A stretch of 64,000 nt of DNA from the NCBI GenBank assembly GCA_039545355.1, contig BCJJ01000002.1, positions 397,956-461,955 on the forward strand. The letters are read 5' to 3'. Numbering within the stretch: position 1 is the stretch's first letter; every line of letters begins with the position of its first letter. The translations under genes were made by a program, and so were the position numbers. Below the pieces are notes generated by a model, which did not search any database, was not told where the DNA came from, and was given only the letters and a program-made list of their open reading frames with translations. The stretch is from Trichosporon coremiiforme (Eukaryota > Basidiomycota > Tremellomycetes > Trichosporonales > Trichosporonaceae). Of this stretch, positions 21,589-34,000 are shown piece by piece.

Positions 21589-24500
21589 CTAACTGCTGTC
21601 GTCAAACTCATACTCGAAGGCGGCGGGCGCCTCTCCGTCCCAGTCGAAGCTCTGGCTGGCGCTGTAGCTGGGCGGCGCGGCGGGGACGGCAGCAGTAACG
21701 CCGCCGAGAGGCGTGGGCGTGGGCGGCGTGGTCGGCTCGGCAGCGAGGACTCCTCGAGGCCAGAGCGCGGCGTCGAGCTCGATGAACCCGTCGCTGCCCT
21801 CGCCCTCGAGCAGGAGCACCTTGCCCGACCACTGGACGCGGGCGCGACCGTCGCTGGGCTTATCGGCATCGTATGCGGCGTAGTTGCCCACGGCGCGGAC
21901 GGGGCGGTACGCACCCTTCTTCGGGTGCAGGGGTGCAAACGAGTCCTCCTTCTCCTTGCCCTTGAGCGAGGAGGGGTCGTACGGGCCGGTGATGAAGGGG
22001 AGCTGCTGCGGCGTCACACGCGTCATGTTCGGCACGACAGCCTGGGGAGGCTCGGCCTTGCGCTCCTTCTTCTTGGGCGACGAGTCGTCCTCGTCCTTCT
22101 CGGGCTTGTCGTCCGTGTCCATCGCCTCGCCAGCCTCCGCCTTCTTTGACCGGGCACGCGCCTGCGCCTTCGCGGTCGTCGAGAGCACGGCGGCCTTGGC
22201 CTTCTTCTTCTTCTCCTCCGTCACGGGCTTGGCAGTGCTGGGGTAGTCGAACATGCTCGGCTTGGCCCAGGAGACAAAGTCGACCTTGGGAATGCGGAGC
22301 TGCGAGTCAAGCGCAATAATGGTCGTCGGCGAGAAAGTCAGGCCAAGGAAGTGCGCGAGAGGGAACCAGTACCAGAACTGGACGAACATGACCATACCAA
22401 CAATGGCCTTCATGTCGGGGGTGCCGGCACGAGTGGCGAGGGAGATGGTCATGTTGCGGCCACCGGCGTCAATGATACCCTGCGCGAGCGAGGCACCGAA
22501 ACGGGCCATAGGGTCCTCGTGCTTGTCCGTGACGACCTTCTGGAAGAGCTCGCGGATCTCCTTGACCTTGGGCGACTGCGCCTCGGTCTGCTGGATGAGG
22601 ATCATGGCGAGAGCCATGTAGGCACCCTGGCGGACAAAGTCGACGGGGTCCTTGGTCATCGGCTCGAGCAGGTCGATAGCGGTCTGCAGGCCAGTGCCGG
22701 CACACGAGATACCGAGAGCAAGGGTGGCTCCGTGACGGACGTGAGGGTTGTAGCTCTCAGCAAGAAGCTGGACAACGCGAGGAACCTGGGTGTGGTTGCG
22801 GAAGAGGACGAAACCGAGGGCAATGACAGCCGCACGTCGAACGTCGTCGTTGACATCAGAAACGGCGAAGTGCAGGAGCTGCTTGATGACCTTGTTGTCG
22901 CCGGTACCAACGTAGGCGAGCGCGTATGTGAACATACCGCCGTAACGGAGGATGGCATCCTGTTTGTCAGCTCATGCAGAATCGAGATAACTCACATTAG
23001 AGGTGATGAACTTCTGGATGACGTCCGAGGCACCGTGGCGCTTGCCGTACATGGTGAGAGCGGTACCGATGACAACACCGCGGATGATCTTCTCGTGCTG
23101 GGTCTCACCGGCGTAGGAGATCATCTCGTCGAGCACGCGCTCGTTGGGCTGGCCGAGCATGACAAGACCCATGGCGTATCCGGCGGCCTCCGACGAGGTG
23201 GCGTTGTCCTGGAAGAGCAGGTTCTTCAGCTCGTCGTAGATGTCCTCGTCACCAGTTCCCAGCGCGGAGACACCGAGACCCAGGGCAGCGCCGTGCTGGA
23301 CGATGGGGTCGTTGGCGTCGTCGAGACCCTGGCGGAGTTCGGCCTCGGCACCAGCCTTCCTTCCGGTGTAAATCAGGCCGAGCGCAAACAGGGCACCACC
23401 CTCGGAGAACTTGGACGGAGCGGTTCCTCCAGGGAGGTATGGCTTGACGACACGGACACCGTTGATGTACGATCCTCGGTGGATGAGACCAAGAGCCGCG
23501 GTGGCCGAGAACTTGGCCCAGTTGGACGCCCGTCCGAGCCAGTCGAGGTTCTCGCGGAGGAAACGGTCAGACGTCGTTCCGCAGTTGGCGTAAGCGTTGG
23601 TGAAGGTGATGGCGGAGTGGTAGATGGAGTAGCGGTCCTCGAGACTGTCCTTGGTGCCCTTCAGGATGGACATGTCGGTCTGGTTGTGCTTCTTGAGGAA
23701 GTTGATGTACAGTTCGGCGATACGGTTGCCGTTGAGGATCTCGTGCAGGGCTGTTCGCTGCTCCTCGTCGCCCTTCGAACCCTCAGGACCCCATCCAGAC
23801 TCAGCGATGACGGTACGCAGGCGCTCCAGGAAGCTCTGGGGCGCCATCTCAGTGACATCAAAGGCGATCTGGTACGCTTCCACACGGCACAGGGCACCTC
23901 CATCAGCCAGGAGGCCAATAATACCCTGGGCGCAGTCGGCAGAGTCGTCGAGCTGGACCCAAAGCTGGGTGATGGCGTTGTAGTCGGAGGGCGTGTTCAG
24001 CCTGAAGAGCTTGAGGAGGAGGGAAAGGAGGTCGCGACGGAACGAATCAGGCCACGAGTCGCTTCCCGCCGTTCCGCCGATCGTCTCAGCCAGGATGTAC
24101 CGAAGGAGGGACTCGTCATGAACAGTTCCGCTCGTCGACTTGCTTCCCGAAGCGCTGGACTCGGCTGGCGCTCGCGACGCCTTGTAGATGGCCTCGATGA
24201 GGTTCAGGCGGCGGAGCGAGAGAGCGAGACCGATTGCGAGCTTGGCGCCGTCACCCGATCCACTGCGGATAACGCCGTCAACAATCTCCTCGAGTCGGGT
24301 GTCAACGGTGCGTCCCGCTTCCGTGTCGTCAATGGCGCGGTCGATGCAGCCGGCGATAATCGTCTCCTTGAACTCGTCGTAAGGAAGGTTGGAGAAGGCG
24401 GGCCCGGCGCGCAGAGCGAACTCGACGGCCTCGTCACGCTCGCCGAGGTAGAAGAACACCTTCGAGCAGAGGAGCGACGCGAGCGAGCGGTTCTCGGCGG

Positions 24501-24885
24501 GAAGCTGGGAGAACTGAGGGTCGGCGAGAGACTCACTGATCGTTAGCGTTGCCGCTCCCGGGCACGTCAGAGGTAATCACTCCACGAGCGATTCTCATGA
24601 ACTCACATGTAAGGGAGTTCCTCACTGATCTCAGCCCAGAACTGGGGAACAATGCCAAGGAGATACTCGAGAGCATAGACACGAACGTCACGGTCCTCGT
24701 CCTTGAGAAGGGCGAGAGAACCCGCTGCAAGTTAGCGCTGCGGACAATCCGGGATGGGGAAGCAGAACAGGATGAAGGAGATTAACGCTTGCGACCGGCA
24801 TCTGGCGTCGCGATTTCGCCATTCCTCGCACATCCCTGGTCATGATAAACTCACCAGCACTCGTGGTAACAGTAGCCACAGGCAT
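21589..24885 (-). CDS. RPN2: 26S proteasome regulatory subunit Rpn2 (PSMD1)
   Basis: Largest non-ATPase subunit of the 19S base and scaffold for Rpn13 and deubiquitinases. Exons are 24885-24855, 24724-24607, 24535-22996 and 22959-21589, giving 1,019 residues. The N terminus reads [26 protein letters not shown] across the first junction. The proteasome/cyclosome toroid repeats lie in the middle ([88 protein letters not shown]). Then comes a charged Lys/Ala/Glu segment and the conserved end [17 protein letters not shown]. About 100 residues after that motif are Pro/Ala/Ser-rich and lengthen the protein beyond the ~950 of yeast and human. It converges on RPS4. Confidence 0.96.
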
Positions 24886-25298
24886 GTTGCTTGTGGTTGT
24901 TGGTAGTCTGGAGGTCGTTAACCGTTGGTAATCGTCGTCACTGACCTGACCTCAAGCGGTTGCATCACTGCCCGCAACGCGTGTGCGAAGCCACGTGGCG
25001 GGGATAGGCAATACCTCCGTCCCTTTGTGGCACCGTCACCGGATTTGCGCAATTTATGACTGCGATATCGTTATGTATGGAACGGTCAGCGTCAGTATGC
25101 ATGCTATGGCTGGTAAGGCTCTGTTGCTGGCGGCTCCCGTTAACACATGTTCCCTCATCTGTTGCTTCCTGGGACACTGGCAGGTCTGGATGGATTTGCA
25201 CATATTCATGGATGGCCCCTATCGGCCTTACAATAGTCATTCTTCAAGTACTGTTTACAAACAAGTTATACACTGTTCCTCTGTATCCACTGGAGTCA
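24886..25298. other. Intergenic, no gene seen
   Basis: Upstream region of RPN2 and 3' flank of the CAF-1 gene. No RNA gene or repeat recognised. Confidence 0.6.
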
Positions 25299-27926
25299 CT
25301 ACTTGCCGAAGCTGGCCATCAGCCCGTGCGCCGGTGGTGTCAGTCCCGCAGCCTCCCACGCCTCCTTCGTTACGCGCCAGCGCATGTCCTTGCCCTTGCC
25401 CTCGCGCGTCGCGACCTCGCGAATCTTGGCGTCGATCGCCGCTTTCGTCGTGATGTCGTCGAAGTGCGACTTGAGGTAGCTGATGAGATCAGACAGAATC
25501 TTTGGTGAGCCGTCGACGAGGCGCAGCAGCTCGGTGATGTGAGACGAGGGGAAGGCAACTTTCGGAGCAGGGCGCGACTTGGGCTGCAGGACGTTAGTGG
25601 TTGCCGATGCGTCTCCAAGGGGCATCTTTGCAGGGGGCTCGGGCGCCGCAGCAGCAACCTCGTGGGTGCCAAGAAGGCACCGCACCTTGATGTGCACGCC
25701 GACTGCCGTATCGGAGAACGACGGCTTGTAGCGAGGTGCGGGATCCGGCGCGACATACTTGAACGGGTCAATCGAGGCAGGCGTATCGTTCAGGAGCTGG
25801 ATACGGTATTCCTCCAGTCCGTCTGTCGGCTCGGCGATCTTCTGCTCCCAGACGGGACCGCGCCAGTACGGCGTCAACTTCGTCACGCGCTTCGGCACGA
25901 GCTGGCGAGGCTTCATCTTCTCCTTCTCCTTGCCGAGCTTGCGCGGCGAAGTCTTGGTGGGCGATAACATAGGGACGTCTGCGTCTTGCTGGAAAAGCAG
26001 GTCGTCCGAGTCATCGAGCCAGTCGTCGAACTCTCCATCTTCCCCGTCGTCAGACATGGCCTCCTCAGGCTCGCCTTCTCCGAAGTCGTCGACGTCATCG
26101 CCGCCTTCGTCGTCCTGCCACTCATCACCGGAGTCGTAGGAATAGTCGAATATCGGATCCTGGCCGAACGGCGTACGAGGTCCGACGACGAGCGACTTCT
26201 TCGTGAACGTTCCAGAGTACGGTGGTCGCACTTGTTGGTCGAACGCAAGGGTTTTCCATGGGAATTTTTCATTGTCGGCGAGCTGGCCCAGCACAGCTTG
26301 GGGGTCTGCGGCTTCTTGGTGAGCGGTCCAGACGTCGGCGACCGTTCCATGACGGGGGGCGGTCTTCAGTCCCTGAGCAAGCTTTGGTCGCGTCGATCCC
26401 GCAGCAACCTTGTTTCGTTGGAGATGATCATTGATGAAGTCCTTCGCAGACCATGACGAAACGTCGATGTCTTCGGTGCAGTCCAAAGGCGACCACCGGT
26501 TGATAAGGGCAATTTCAACGTTCGCACGCTGCGGCGCTGGTCGGAAAACACGGCGGTAGTCACTCTCACTCGAAGCGACCGTCCGCGGACTGCTGGGTGC
26601 GGCGGGAGCTTTCGGTTTGAAGAAAGAGCCAAACATCTGAGCCTGCTTGGCCTTGACCTCGGCCTTCTGCTTCTCCTCGCGCTCCTTGGCCCTGCACTGT
26701 CAGTTGCCCCTTTTGTGGAAAGTACTCACGCTTTCTTCTCCTCCTGCTCCTGCTTCTTCGCATCGCGCTCGGCCTGTTTGGCGAGACGCTTAGCCTCCTT
26801 CTCCGCCTCCTTCTGCTCCTTCAGTCGCTCCTTCTCCTCTTTAGCCTTCTCTTTCTCTTCCTTGGCCTTTTCCTTCTCCTCCTTGGCCTTTTCCTTCTCC
26901 TCCCTGGCCCTCTCCTTCTCCTCGTCGGTGAGCTTGACTCTGGGCTTCTTGGAAGGTGACGCACTCCGCCGACTGGAGTCCGTTGCGGCAGTTGCCTCGC
27001 GGCTCCTGCGCGAGTCCTGCTTCTTCTGTGCAGGAATGTCCTCCAGCTTGCCCTCGAGCAGAGCCGTCTTGTCCGCGTCAGACATGGCGAAGAGCATGTG
27101 CTCGCACTGCTCGCGTGCGCGTTCGCGCTCCACACGGCGCGCCTTAAGATCGGCTATCCGATCGGCAGGGAAGTACTTCTCGAGGTCGTTCGCTTCCCAG
27201 CACCGGATCTGCAGGCCGGCGGGGAACTTCGACGCGGCGACATTGAAGTCGGCGGCGGTGAAACCGTACTGCTTCTGAGTGAAAAGTTTCGAGACGAGAG
27301 GTGTGAGGAGCTCAGGCGTGAGGGCGTCTGGGGTTAGTTAGTTCGCTGCAGGCAGCTTACCGTCACTCTTGGCGATCTCGTTCTTCAGAGCTTTGACGAA
27401 TTGCCCCTCGGTAGCAGAGGAACTTCCTGTCAGCGATTGGTGTTAATGTTTTATTGCTCACAGCTCGTGCCCAGCCATGACGATCACGTCACAGAACTCG
27501 TCGGGGATGGAGTCAACCTTGCCACCGCCTTCCTCGATGTCTAGCAGCCAGCTCTCAACTTGGAGCATGCCTACGATCGGTCAGCACATGCCGACGGTGT
27601 GTACTTACGGCGACGGGGGATCGCACGAGAGTACGGCTCCTGGTTGAAGATCAACTTCTTCCCTTTCAGTTCCAGCAGTCCAGGATCTGGTCGTCAGCTC
27701 TGAACAAGAGGAACCAGCTCTGCGCCAATACTGACTGGTAAGTCTCGGCCTCTTTTCGCTGCTCGGCCCTGGCGTCGCGTTGTCTGGGCGTCAGCTCACG
27801 TACACGCTAGAGGACCCCACCTGCAGCCTTGCGTTTCGGTCCGTTGGCGACCGGAGAGTCGGGGATAGGTCCCGGGCTAGACATGCTGAGGTCAATGACC
27901 TCGGTGTCCATGCCGTTAGACGTCAT
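25299..27926 (-). CDS. RLF2: Chromatin assembly factor 1 large subunit (p150/Cac1)
   Basis: Histone H3-H4 chaperone that deposits nucleosomes behind the replication fork. Seven exons fit (27926-27821, 27783-27736, 27686-27609, 27570-27462, 27422-27361, 27327-26730, 26691-25299), 797 residues. After a disordered start, residues of exon 6 form the KER coiled coil, a run of EEKEKAKEEKEK-type repeats. AQMFGSFFKPK follows it and resembles the weak PCNA-binding box of human p150. Then come FDQQVRPPYSGTF, the acidic ED domain (DYSYDSGDEWQDDEGGDD onwards) and a C-terminal winged-helix-like region ending VTKEAWEAAGLTPPA. The acceptor of intron 4 is AAG; the usual CAG three bases earlier breaks the frame. 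Divergent from the F-box-like gene. Confidence 0.92.
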
Positions 27927-28620
27927 TTGGACGAAAGTGGTGGCGAGATAGCGGAGGGGACTGTAGGGACAGCAACAACAGTGCGAGCGAGCTGTAATGA
28001 AAGTCGCGTCAGCCCTGCTCAGAAGCTTGATGACAATCACGACGCGTCGAGCGGGACCAAATTTCACGTGGTCTGCATATTGCTTACATGGGGGGCGACA
28101 TAAGATAGATAAGGGCTTCGGATCCGACCGGCAATGTCATTTCACGAGCGCACGCCGAACCGACAGTGAGGGGAGTCCGCATTCTGGCAGAGGCATTGCG
28201 GGCGCATTATGGTTCTTCTTGGTGAACTCCCCTGAATCTGTTGATGAGGGAGGTCATCCAGGGATTGCCCAGGGCAGTCGAGCCGCGGTCGGATGCGAGC
28301 TGCTGCTGTCGGACAGCGTACAGCGAAGCTGCAGATTCGAGTGCAGCTGCTTTGCAGCACAGAGTTCGGTTGATGTCACGGCCATGAGTTCTACGCCTTT
28401 CAGTCACCAGTAACACTTGGTTATTGCATTTATGCAGTGGTGAGAGCACGAGAAGTGTGGAAGTTGAGCATGGTTAGCTCCTCGGCAGTTGCACGGACCG
28501 GTTAGGCGCCCGCCAATCCATGATCTGCTGCCTGCAGGCCCTCCAGCATTGCGTCGTCTTTTGGTCTTCCTCGAAACTCTTCCTTCCTTACCATTCAGCA
28601 TAACTCAGTTTATTCACGAC
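27927..28620. other. Intergenic, no gene seen
   Basis: Shared upstream region of CAF-1 (-) and the F-box-like gene (+). A TTCACGTGG motif lies near 28065. The last ~80 nt are pyrimidine-rich on the + strand. No other feature is supported. Confidence 0.5.
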
Positions 28621-29924
28621 ATGTCGACCCCCAAACCTGGTGGACTCGGCATCTGCCTCTCTCCAGAAATTTTGGAGCTCGTCGTCGAGCAACTGGCTCT
28701 GCCTCCTAGCCCCGACCCTCATCACGCCAAGAGTGGCCGCCACGCCCTCGCCACCCTCATGCGTGTGTCCCACACGTTCTACGAGATTGTCGCCCCCTGT
28801 ACTCTACTCTCGCATCGTGCTCACTTGTAACAATGCGGAGGCTCTGTTCTACGGCTTCAAGCGCTCCGAAGACGTCCGCAAGACGAAGTACGTGTTTGAG
28901 AGCAATAAGCTCGGGTTTGAGGCGGTCGATTTCCTGGCCAAGCTGTCAGACCTTGCCGGGCATACGTGCACCTGGACCAGCAACCGGGCTCCGACAAGCG
29001 CCGAAGTGTTCCGCTTCGTGAGAAGGTCGGAGGGGATCACTCGCAAGTGCAGCAACGAATCGACAGGAGCCTTGAGTGAGTTACAGTGCATCGGCTACTG
29101 ACAGAAGTGAATGGCGATACCGCTCGAAATGGGTTCATCGTCTTCGCGTGCGTGGCAACGCTACATTCCACAGGCTCGATGCAGTCCTTGACAGGCACTG
29201 CCTGCACGCGACGGAAGGGAGCGAGACGCGCTACTTCTGCAGGTCGGACGTCGAGTGGTTTGGCGACACTGTTCGCCAGGAGGACCAAGCCCCAGTCCAG
29301 AACACTTATCCTGTGCCCGACGAGCCAGCCGCCAAGTACGATCAGGAGTCCATCAGCATGGGCAACATTGACTGAGGAGCTCAAGGCAAAAGTCGATCAG
29401 CTCATGGCCGAGCGGCGTTGTCTGTTCCTGTTGACGTTCTCCGAGGACGTCACTGCCACTACCGCAGCCTCCAACGACCGCCTCGTAGCCCGTGCCACGG
29501 ATGCAGTCCATGATATGACGGGGCGCGACATCCTCAACAGGTCCTTGCAGAATCGAGCGTCCTCAACTCTCGCCGAGCCCCAGGAGGCATGGGCAGTCGA
29601 AGACGCGTACCACTCGGCCCACTTCTGTCTCAGCAAAGAAGCCCAACGTTCTCGACCTCCTCTTCGCGCAGGACCCGCTCGACCTCTTCGAAGAGGAGGA
29701 AGACTTCCCTCGCACGAGTGAGCGTATCAAGATTACTGCACTCGAGGACGCGGCGCCCTGCTCTGCATGCGGGCGCACGGACAGAGGAGGAGGAGCTTAG
29801 CGACCTCGTCGCCGCGCTGCGACTCCCCCCGATAACCGACAGGAAGGAGGTCTGGTCTTTCACTTGCTCACCCGGACCCATACAGAGCGTTCGCTTCCGG
29901 CAGTGTCTGGCTGTTCATAGCTAG
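28621..29924 (+). pseudogene. Frame-broken F-box-like gene
   Basis: The first frame reads LSPEILELVVEQLAL, then ATLMRVSHTFYEIVAP, the helix pattern of fungal F-box-like proteins. At the C5 run 28793-28797 the frame shifts and continues as VLYSRIVLTCNNAEALFYGF. A normal-looking 29-nt GT-AG gap follows at 29076-29104, and a second possible intron of only 26 nt near 29150. Later stretches that look coding lie in successive frames: up to about 29375 (LDAVLDRHCLHATEGSETRY), about 29375-29620 (TEELKAKVDQLMAERRC), about 29627-29775 (NVLDLLFAQDPLDLFEEEE) and about 29775-29924 (EEEELSDLVAALRLPPITDR). At least four frameshifts are needed. This is either a decaying gene or a poor consensus. F-box assignment is by pattern only. 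Confidence 0.6.
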
Positions 29925-30369
29925 TTGATGCAGCATGTCATGACGGTGCAGCCTGCTGCACTGCCAATGCAGTCAGATCTCTATGCCCGGCCACTTCCAG
30001 AATGTCAGGTCTTGCGACCTTCCCGATCCTCGGTCTCTCCTGCTGCCCAAGCCGCCCAAGCCGCGCGGTCACTTCCCCCATACCCATTCCTCTGCAAGAC
30101 AATGCATATTCCCAAGAGGTTTCACCATCTATGCTGTTATTTCACCGTACGAATTACAAGACAAAAGAGAGACATTTTATGCACAAGTATAGACATATTC
30201 ACAACCCGTCGGAATGGCACTGGTCCCGCGGCGCGCGAAGCGATGGCCGCGAGCGCAGCGAGCTGAGCGAGCGAAATCGAGCAAGGCGAGTTTCGTGGTC
30301 GAAGTGAAGTGAGAGAGAGGATAGAGTGGAGGGGAAAGGGGAAGGGGACGGTGGGGAGGAGTCAAGGAG

Positions 30370-31070
30370 TTATCGGTTAAGCGGAGTCGAAGCCGATGTC
30401 GGGAGAGCACTCAGCGTCGACCTGGGACTGGCGAGGGGTGATCCCGGCGTTGCTCTCGGGCTGGACGGCGCGGCCTTCGGACTTGTCGCCGACCACGTCG
30501 AGAAAAAGGACCGGGTCGGCGTCGATGGTGTCGGGCTTGACGAGAGCGGCGCAGTTGGGGGCACTGGCGGAGGAGTAGCGGGTGGAGGCGACGGGGTAGA
30601 AGAGGAGCCCCAGGGCCACCACCGTCCCCCTCCCCCTCCCTCGCTCGCTGAAGCTGAGCCAGAGGGGCCAGCACGGTGTCCCCGCACCTTCTTCCAACTC
30701 TCCCGCCAACTGCCCCGCCCCTCGCGCCTGACGTCGTTCTCTCCACGGCCCTCGCGCTCGTGCTCGAGCTGTTCCTTCTCCAACCTCTCGCGCTCAGCTT
30801 TCTCCGCGCGCTCCTTGATCTCCTTGATTTCCTTCTCCCTGTCTAATCGCTCTCGCTCTCGCTGTTCTCGCTCGCTCAGCCCACCTCGCTGTCGCGAACT
30901 ACGCTCACTTCGCTTGCCTTGCTCACGCTCGACTCCCGCGACCGGGGTTCGCTGTCGCGAGCCTCCGTCTCGCTGGCGCTCACGCTCGCTTCGCTCGCGT
31001 TCGCTCCGGTCGCCCAGTGCAGAGGAACTATTCGGTGTTCCCGACCCTGACGGGCTAGGACCGCTGCCTC
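30370..31070 (-). CDS. Out-of-frame 3' extension of the Uds1-domain gene
   Basis: Immediately past the Uds1 gene stop, another frame of the same strand is open for about 230 codons. It overlaps the end of the Uds1 frame by about 15 nt. It starts GPSPSGSGTPNSSSALGD, continues as a charged coiled coil (EREQREREREKEIKEIKERAEKAE-like, in several Glu/Arg/Lys blocks), and ends in a Gly then Ser/Pro/Thr-rich tail. No GT-AG intron joins the two frames; a single-base shift near 31060-31070 would. A third frame is also open over the last ~65 codons, so the true C terminus is uncertain. Confidence 0.5.
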
Positions 31071-34000
31071 AGTTTGGCCCTCAGGTCGGCTACTTCTGCC
31101 TGAAGAGAGTTGACCTCCTCGAGCAGCGTCATGTTCTGCGTCGTCTGGCGGACGCGCTCGTTATTCGCGTCCGCCTCTTGTTCCTTGAGCTTGGAGCGCA
31201 GAGTGTCGAGTTCAGCTTGCAGGAGGGTCTGGTCCCTCTGCAGTTTCGAGACTGCCTCGGCCTTCTCGGCCGCGGCTTCTTGTGCCAGCGTCAGGGTTCG
31301 GGTGGAGAGAGCTTGGTTGGATTCCTGGAGTTTGGCGAGCTCGGCCGCACGGACGGAGGATTCCTCGGCGTGCTTGGCCGCTTCGTTGCGCAAGGAAAGA
31401 ATCTCGGCACGTGCGTCGTCGAGTGCATACCGCGTCTCCAAGTCCGGCACACGGACGGGGGACACGATGGGCGAGGACACAGGCGACCCGGTAGCCTGCT
31501 GGAGACGTTCTTGCAGGTCCTTGACCTGCTTCTGGTACGTCGCGAGGCTGCGCTGGCTTTCCTCCACCAGCTTGGCCGCACGCGCCGCGTTCGCCTTGTG
31601 TCGCTCTTTGTCCTGCTCCATGCGCGCCATGCGTTCGGCCATGACGCGGCCATCGTCGACAACGCCGCGGATGCGCTCGACGAGCCCCTTGGTGCCGGGG
31701 TACCCGTCGTTGGACTGGACCGAGTAGGCGTGCTGCAGGGCGCCAAAGTTGACGTGCGAGGAGGGCGAGACGACGTTGGCTTCCGCGAGGCCGGCCTCGG
31801 CGCGCGCGCGAGGAGAGGGGAGGAGCGCCCACGCCTGCGACAGGCTCGCCTGGTCCTGCGACAGTAAGGACGGCGAGAGAGCCCGCGGCTGCGATTCGAG
31901 TTGCGCTTGCAGCTCGGCGATCTTCTCGTTCTGAGCGCGGATCTTGCGCACGAGCTCGGTCATCTCGCCCTGCGCCTCCCTACTCGACGTGACGTTCGTG
32001 TCGTGCGCCTTGACGAGCTCGTCGGCCTTGGTGCGCCACCGGTCCCGGTCGGCCGTGACGCGGCGTACCTCCTCCTCGAGCCCCTTGTTGACCTCGTCCA
32101 TCGCGTCGCGCAGGTCGGCGAGGTCCTTGCTCTGCTTCTCGAAGAGCTGGCGCACCTCGACGGCGGCGTCGCCGAGCTCGTCTTCGGGGACTAACTTGCC
32201 GAGAATGGCCGCGAGCGCCATCGTCGTCTTTTTAGCCATCGTTTTCGAGATGTTGGACGCCGCCGCCGCGTCGTCGAGCGCACGCGCGTGGTCGCTCTGT
32301 AACTTGCTGTGGTTCGTGCGCAACGCCGTGTGGTCGCCCAGCACCTGGTCGTGCGTTGAGCGTAACGCCGTGTGCTCGTCCTGCAGCTCCTCGTGGCGGG
32401 AGCGCAGCTCGTCGTGACGAGCCGCCAGGGCGTCGTGGCGGGACACGCTGAGCTCGCGGTCGGAGTTGGCCATGTCGCGCTCGAGCTCAAGCTTGCTCAG
32501 CTGTTGCTCCAGACTGGCACGCTCGCGCTCCCATCCGTCCCGCTGCGACTCCCACGCCGTGCGCTCCGCTCGCTGGTCCGCGATCCACGCCGCGCGGTCG
32601 TTCTCCCGTTCGGCTGCGAGCGCCTCCCGCTCCGCGACCCACTTGGCGCGTTCCGTGTCGAACAGGCTCTGATTGTCAGCCGCGACGCCGCGGTCCGCAT
32701 GCCACTGATTCCGCTCGTTGTCCCACTGCGACCGCTCGGACTCCCATGCCGTCCGCTCCGCCACGTGTCTCTCGCGCTCGACGTCCCACGACTTGCGCGC
32801 GTCCGCAAACTCGCTAACCAGGTGCGCGTGCTTGCTCAGCTTCAGGTCGAGGGCGGCGCGCTCGTCGTTCCACTCCACACGCTCCGCCGTCCAGTTGTTG
32901 CGCTCGGCGTCGAACTGCTCCCGCGCTGTGGCGTGCTGTTCCCGCTCGGCCGCGAAGCGCGCCCGCTCCGCCTCCCACTGCTCGCGCTCGGCGGCGAGAG
33001 CGGCGAGCTCGTCGGCCTTGGGCGCCTCGGCGATCTGCTCCTCGAGCGCGCGCTCGCGCCGCGACAGCTCGACGACCATCTGCTCCAGATCCGCGATGCG
33101 TTTCTGGTATCGCTCGACGGTCTTCTTTTGGGTTTCGGCGTCGGCCCGCTGGCTCTGCTGTGACGTCTGCAGCGTGACCAACTCCCGCGAGAGCGTCTCC
33201 TTCTCGCCGTGCAGCGTGTCGCGCTCTTCGCGGAGAGCTTCCTTCTCCCGGTGCAGAATGTCCCGCTCAGCCTGCAGCTGCTCGCGCTGGTGCTCCAGCT
33301 CCTGCTGGTTCTGCTGCGACAGCTCTAAGCGCGACAGCATCTCCGACACCTGCTCGGACGAATCAAGGCTGTCGTCCATGCCGCGGGACATGCTCCGCTC
33401 CGCCTCGAGACTCGCGACGTGGTCGTGTAACGCCTCCTCGCGGCGGCGCGACTCGAGCGCAAACAGGTCCTGCTTCTCCTGCCGGCCAGCCGCGGCACGC
33501 TCCAGCCGCCGCACCTCCCACGCCATGACGCCGGCCCAGTGCTCCATCAACCTGCGGCGCAGGGCGGCCTCGCGGTCTCGCAGAACTAAAACTTCCTGAA
33601 TGTCAGCTTGAATGTGTCCGCGAAGCACTCACCTTCTCTGCGGCCGCAACACGGCGCTCAGACTGTTCCAGACTCTCCATCGTGTGGCGTGATATGCGCT
33701 TGTTCGCCGTGTTCAGCTTCTGCAGTGTCCGGGCGGCGGTGAGGATCTTAACTTCGCGCTGGTGTCTCGCTTGTAATGTGTCGAGACGGGACGACAGATG
33801 GTTCAGCTCCTTCTTCCAGAGCTCGACCTCGTCCCACGTCGAGATCTGGAGCTTGTCGCAGTCGACAGCCGCCTGCCCCGCGAGCAGGGCGAGGTGCATC
33901 TCGTCATTGTCGAGATACGTGTGCGGGCGCGACGACGTACCGTTCGTGACTGTCGTCGGCGCCGTGCTCCCCGTCGAGTGGGAGAGCGTGCTCAGGTCCA

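Noticed and set aside
22351..24546. 731-codon open frame antisense to RPN2
   Set aside because: Shadow of the RPN2 coding exons, crossing its introns without any splice logic.
29076..29375. Intact second frame of the F-box-like gene starting at 29076 as an independent gene
   Set aside because: Its first codons lie in the intron-like gap and it continues naturally from the upstream frame through a short intron, so it is treated as part of the broken gene.
30326..31867. 513-codon open frame antisense to the Uds1-domain gene
   Set aside because: Arises from GAGCGA/TCGCTC low-complexity sequence and codon bias of the opposite strand.
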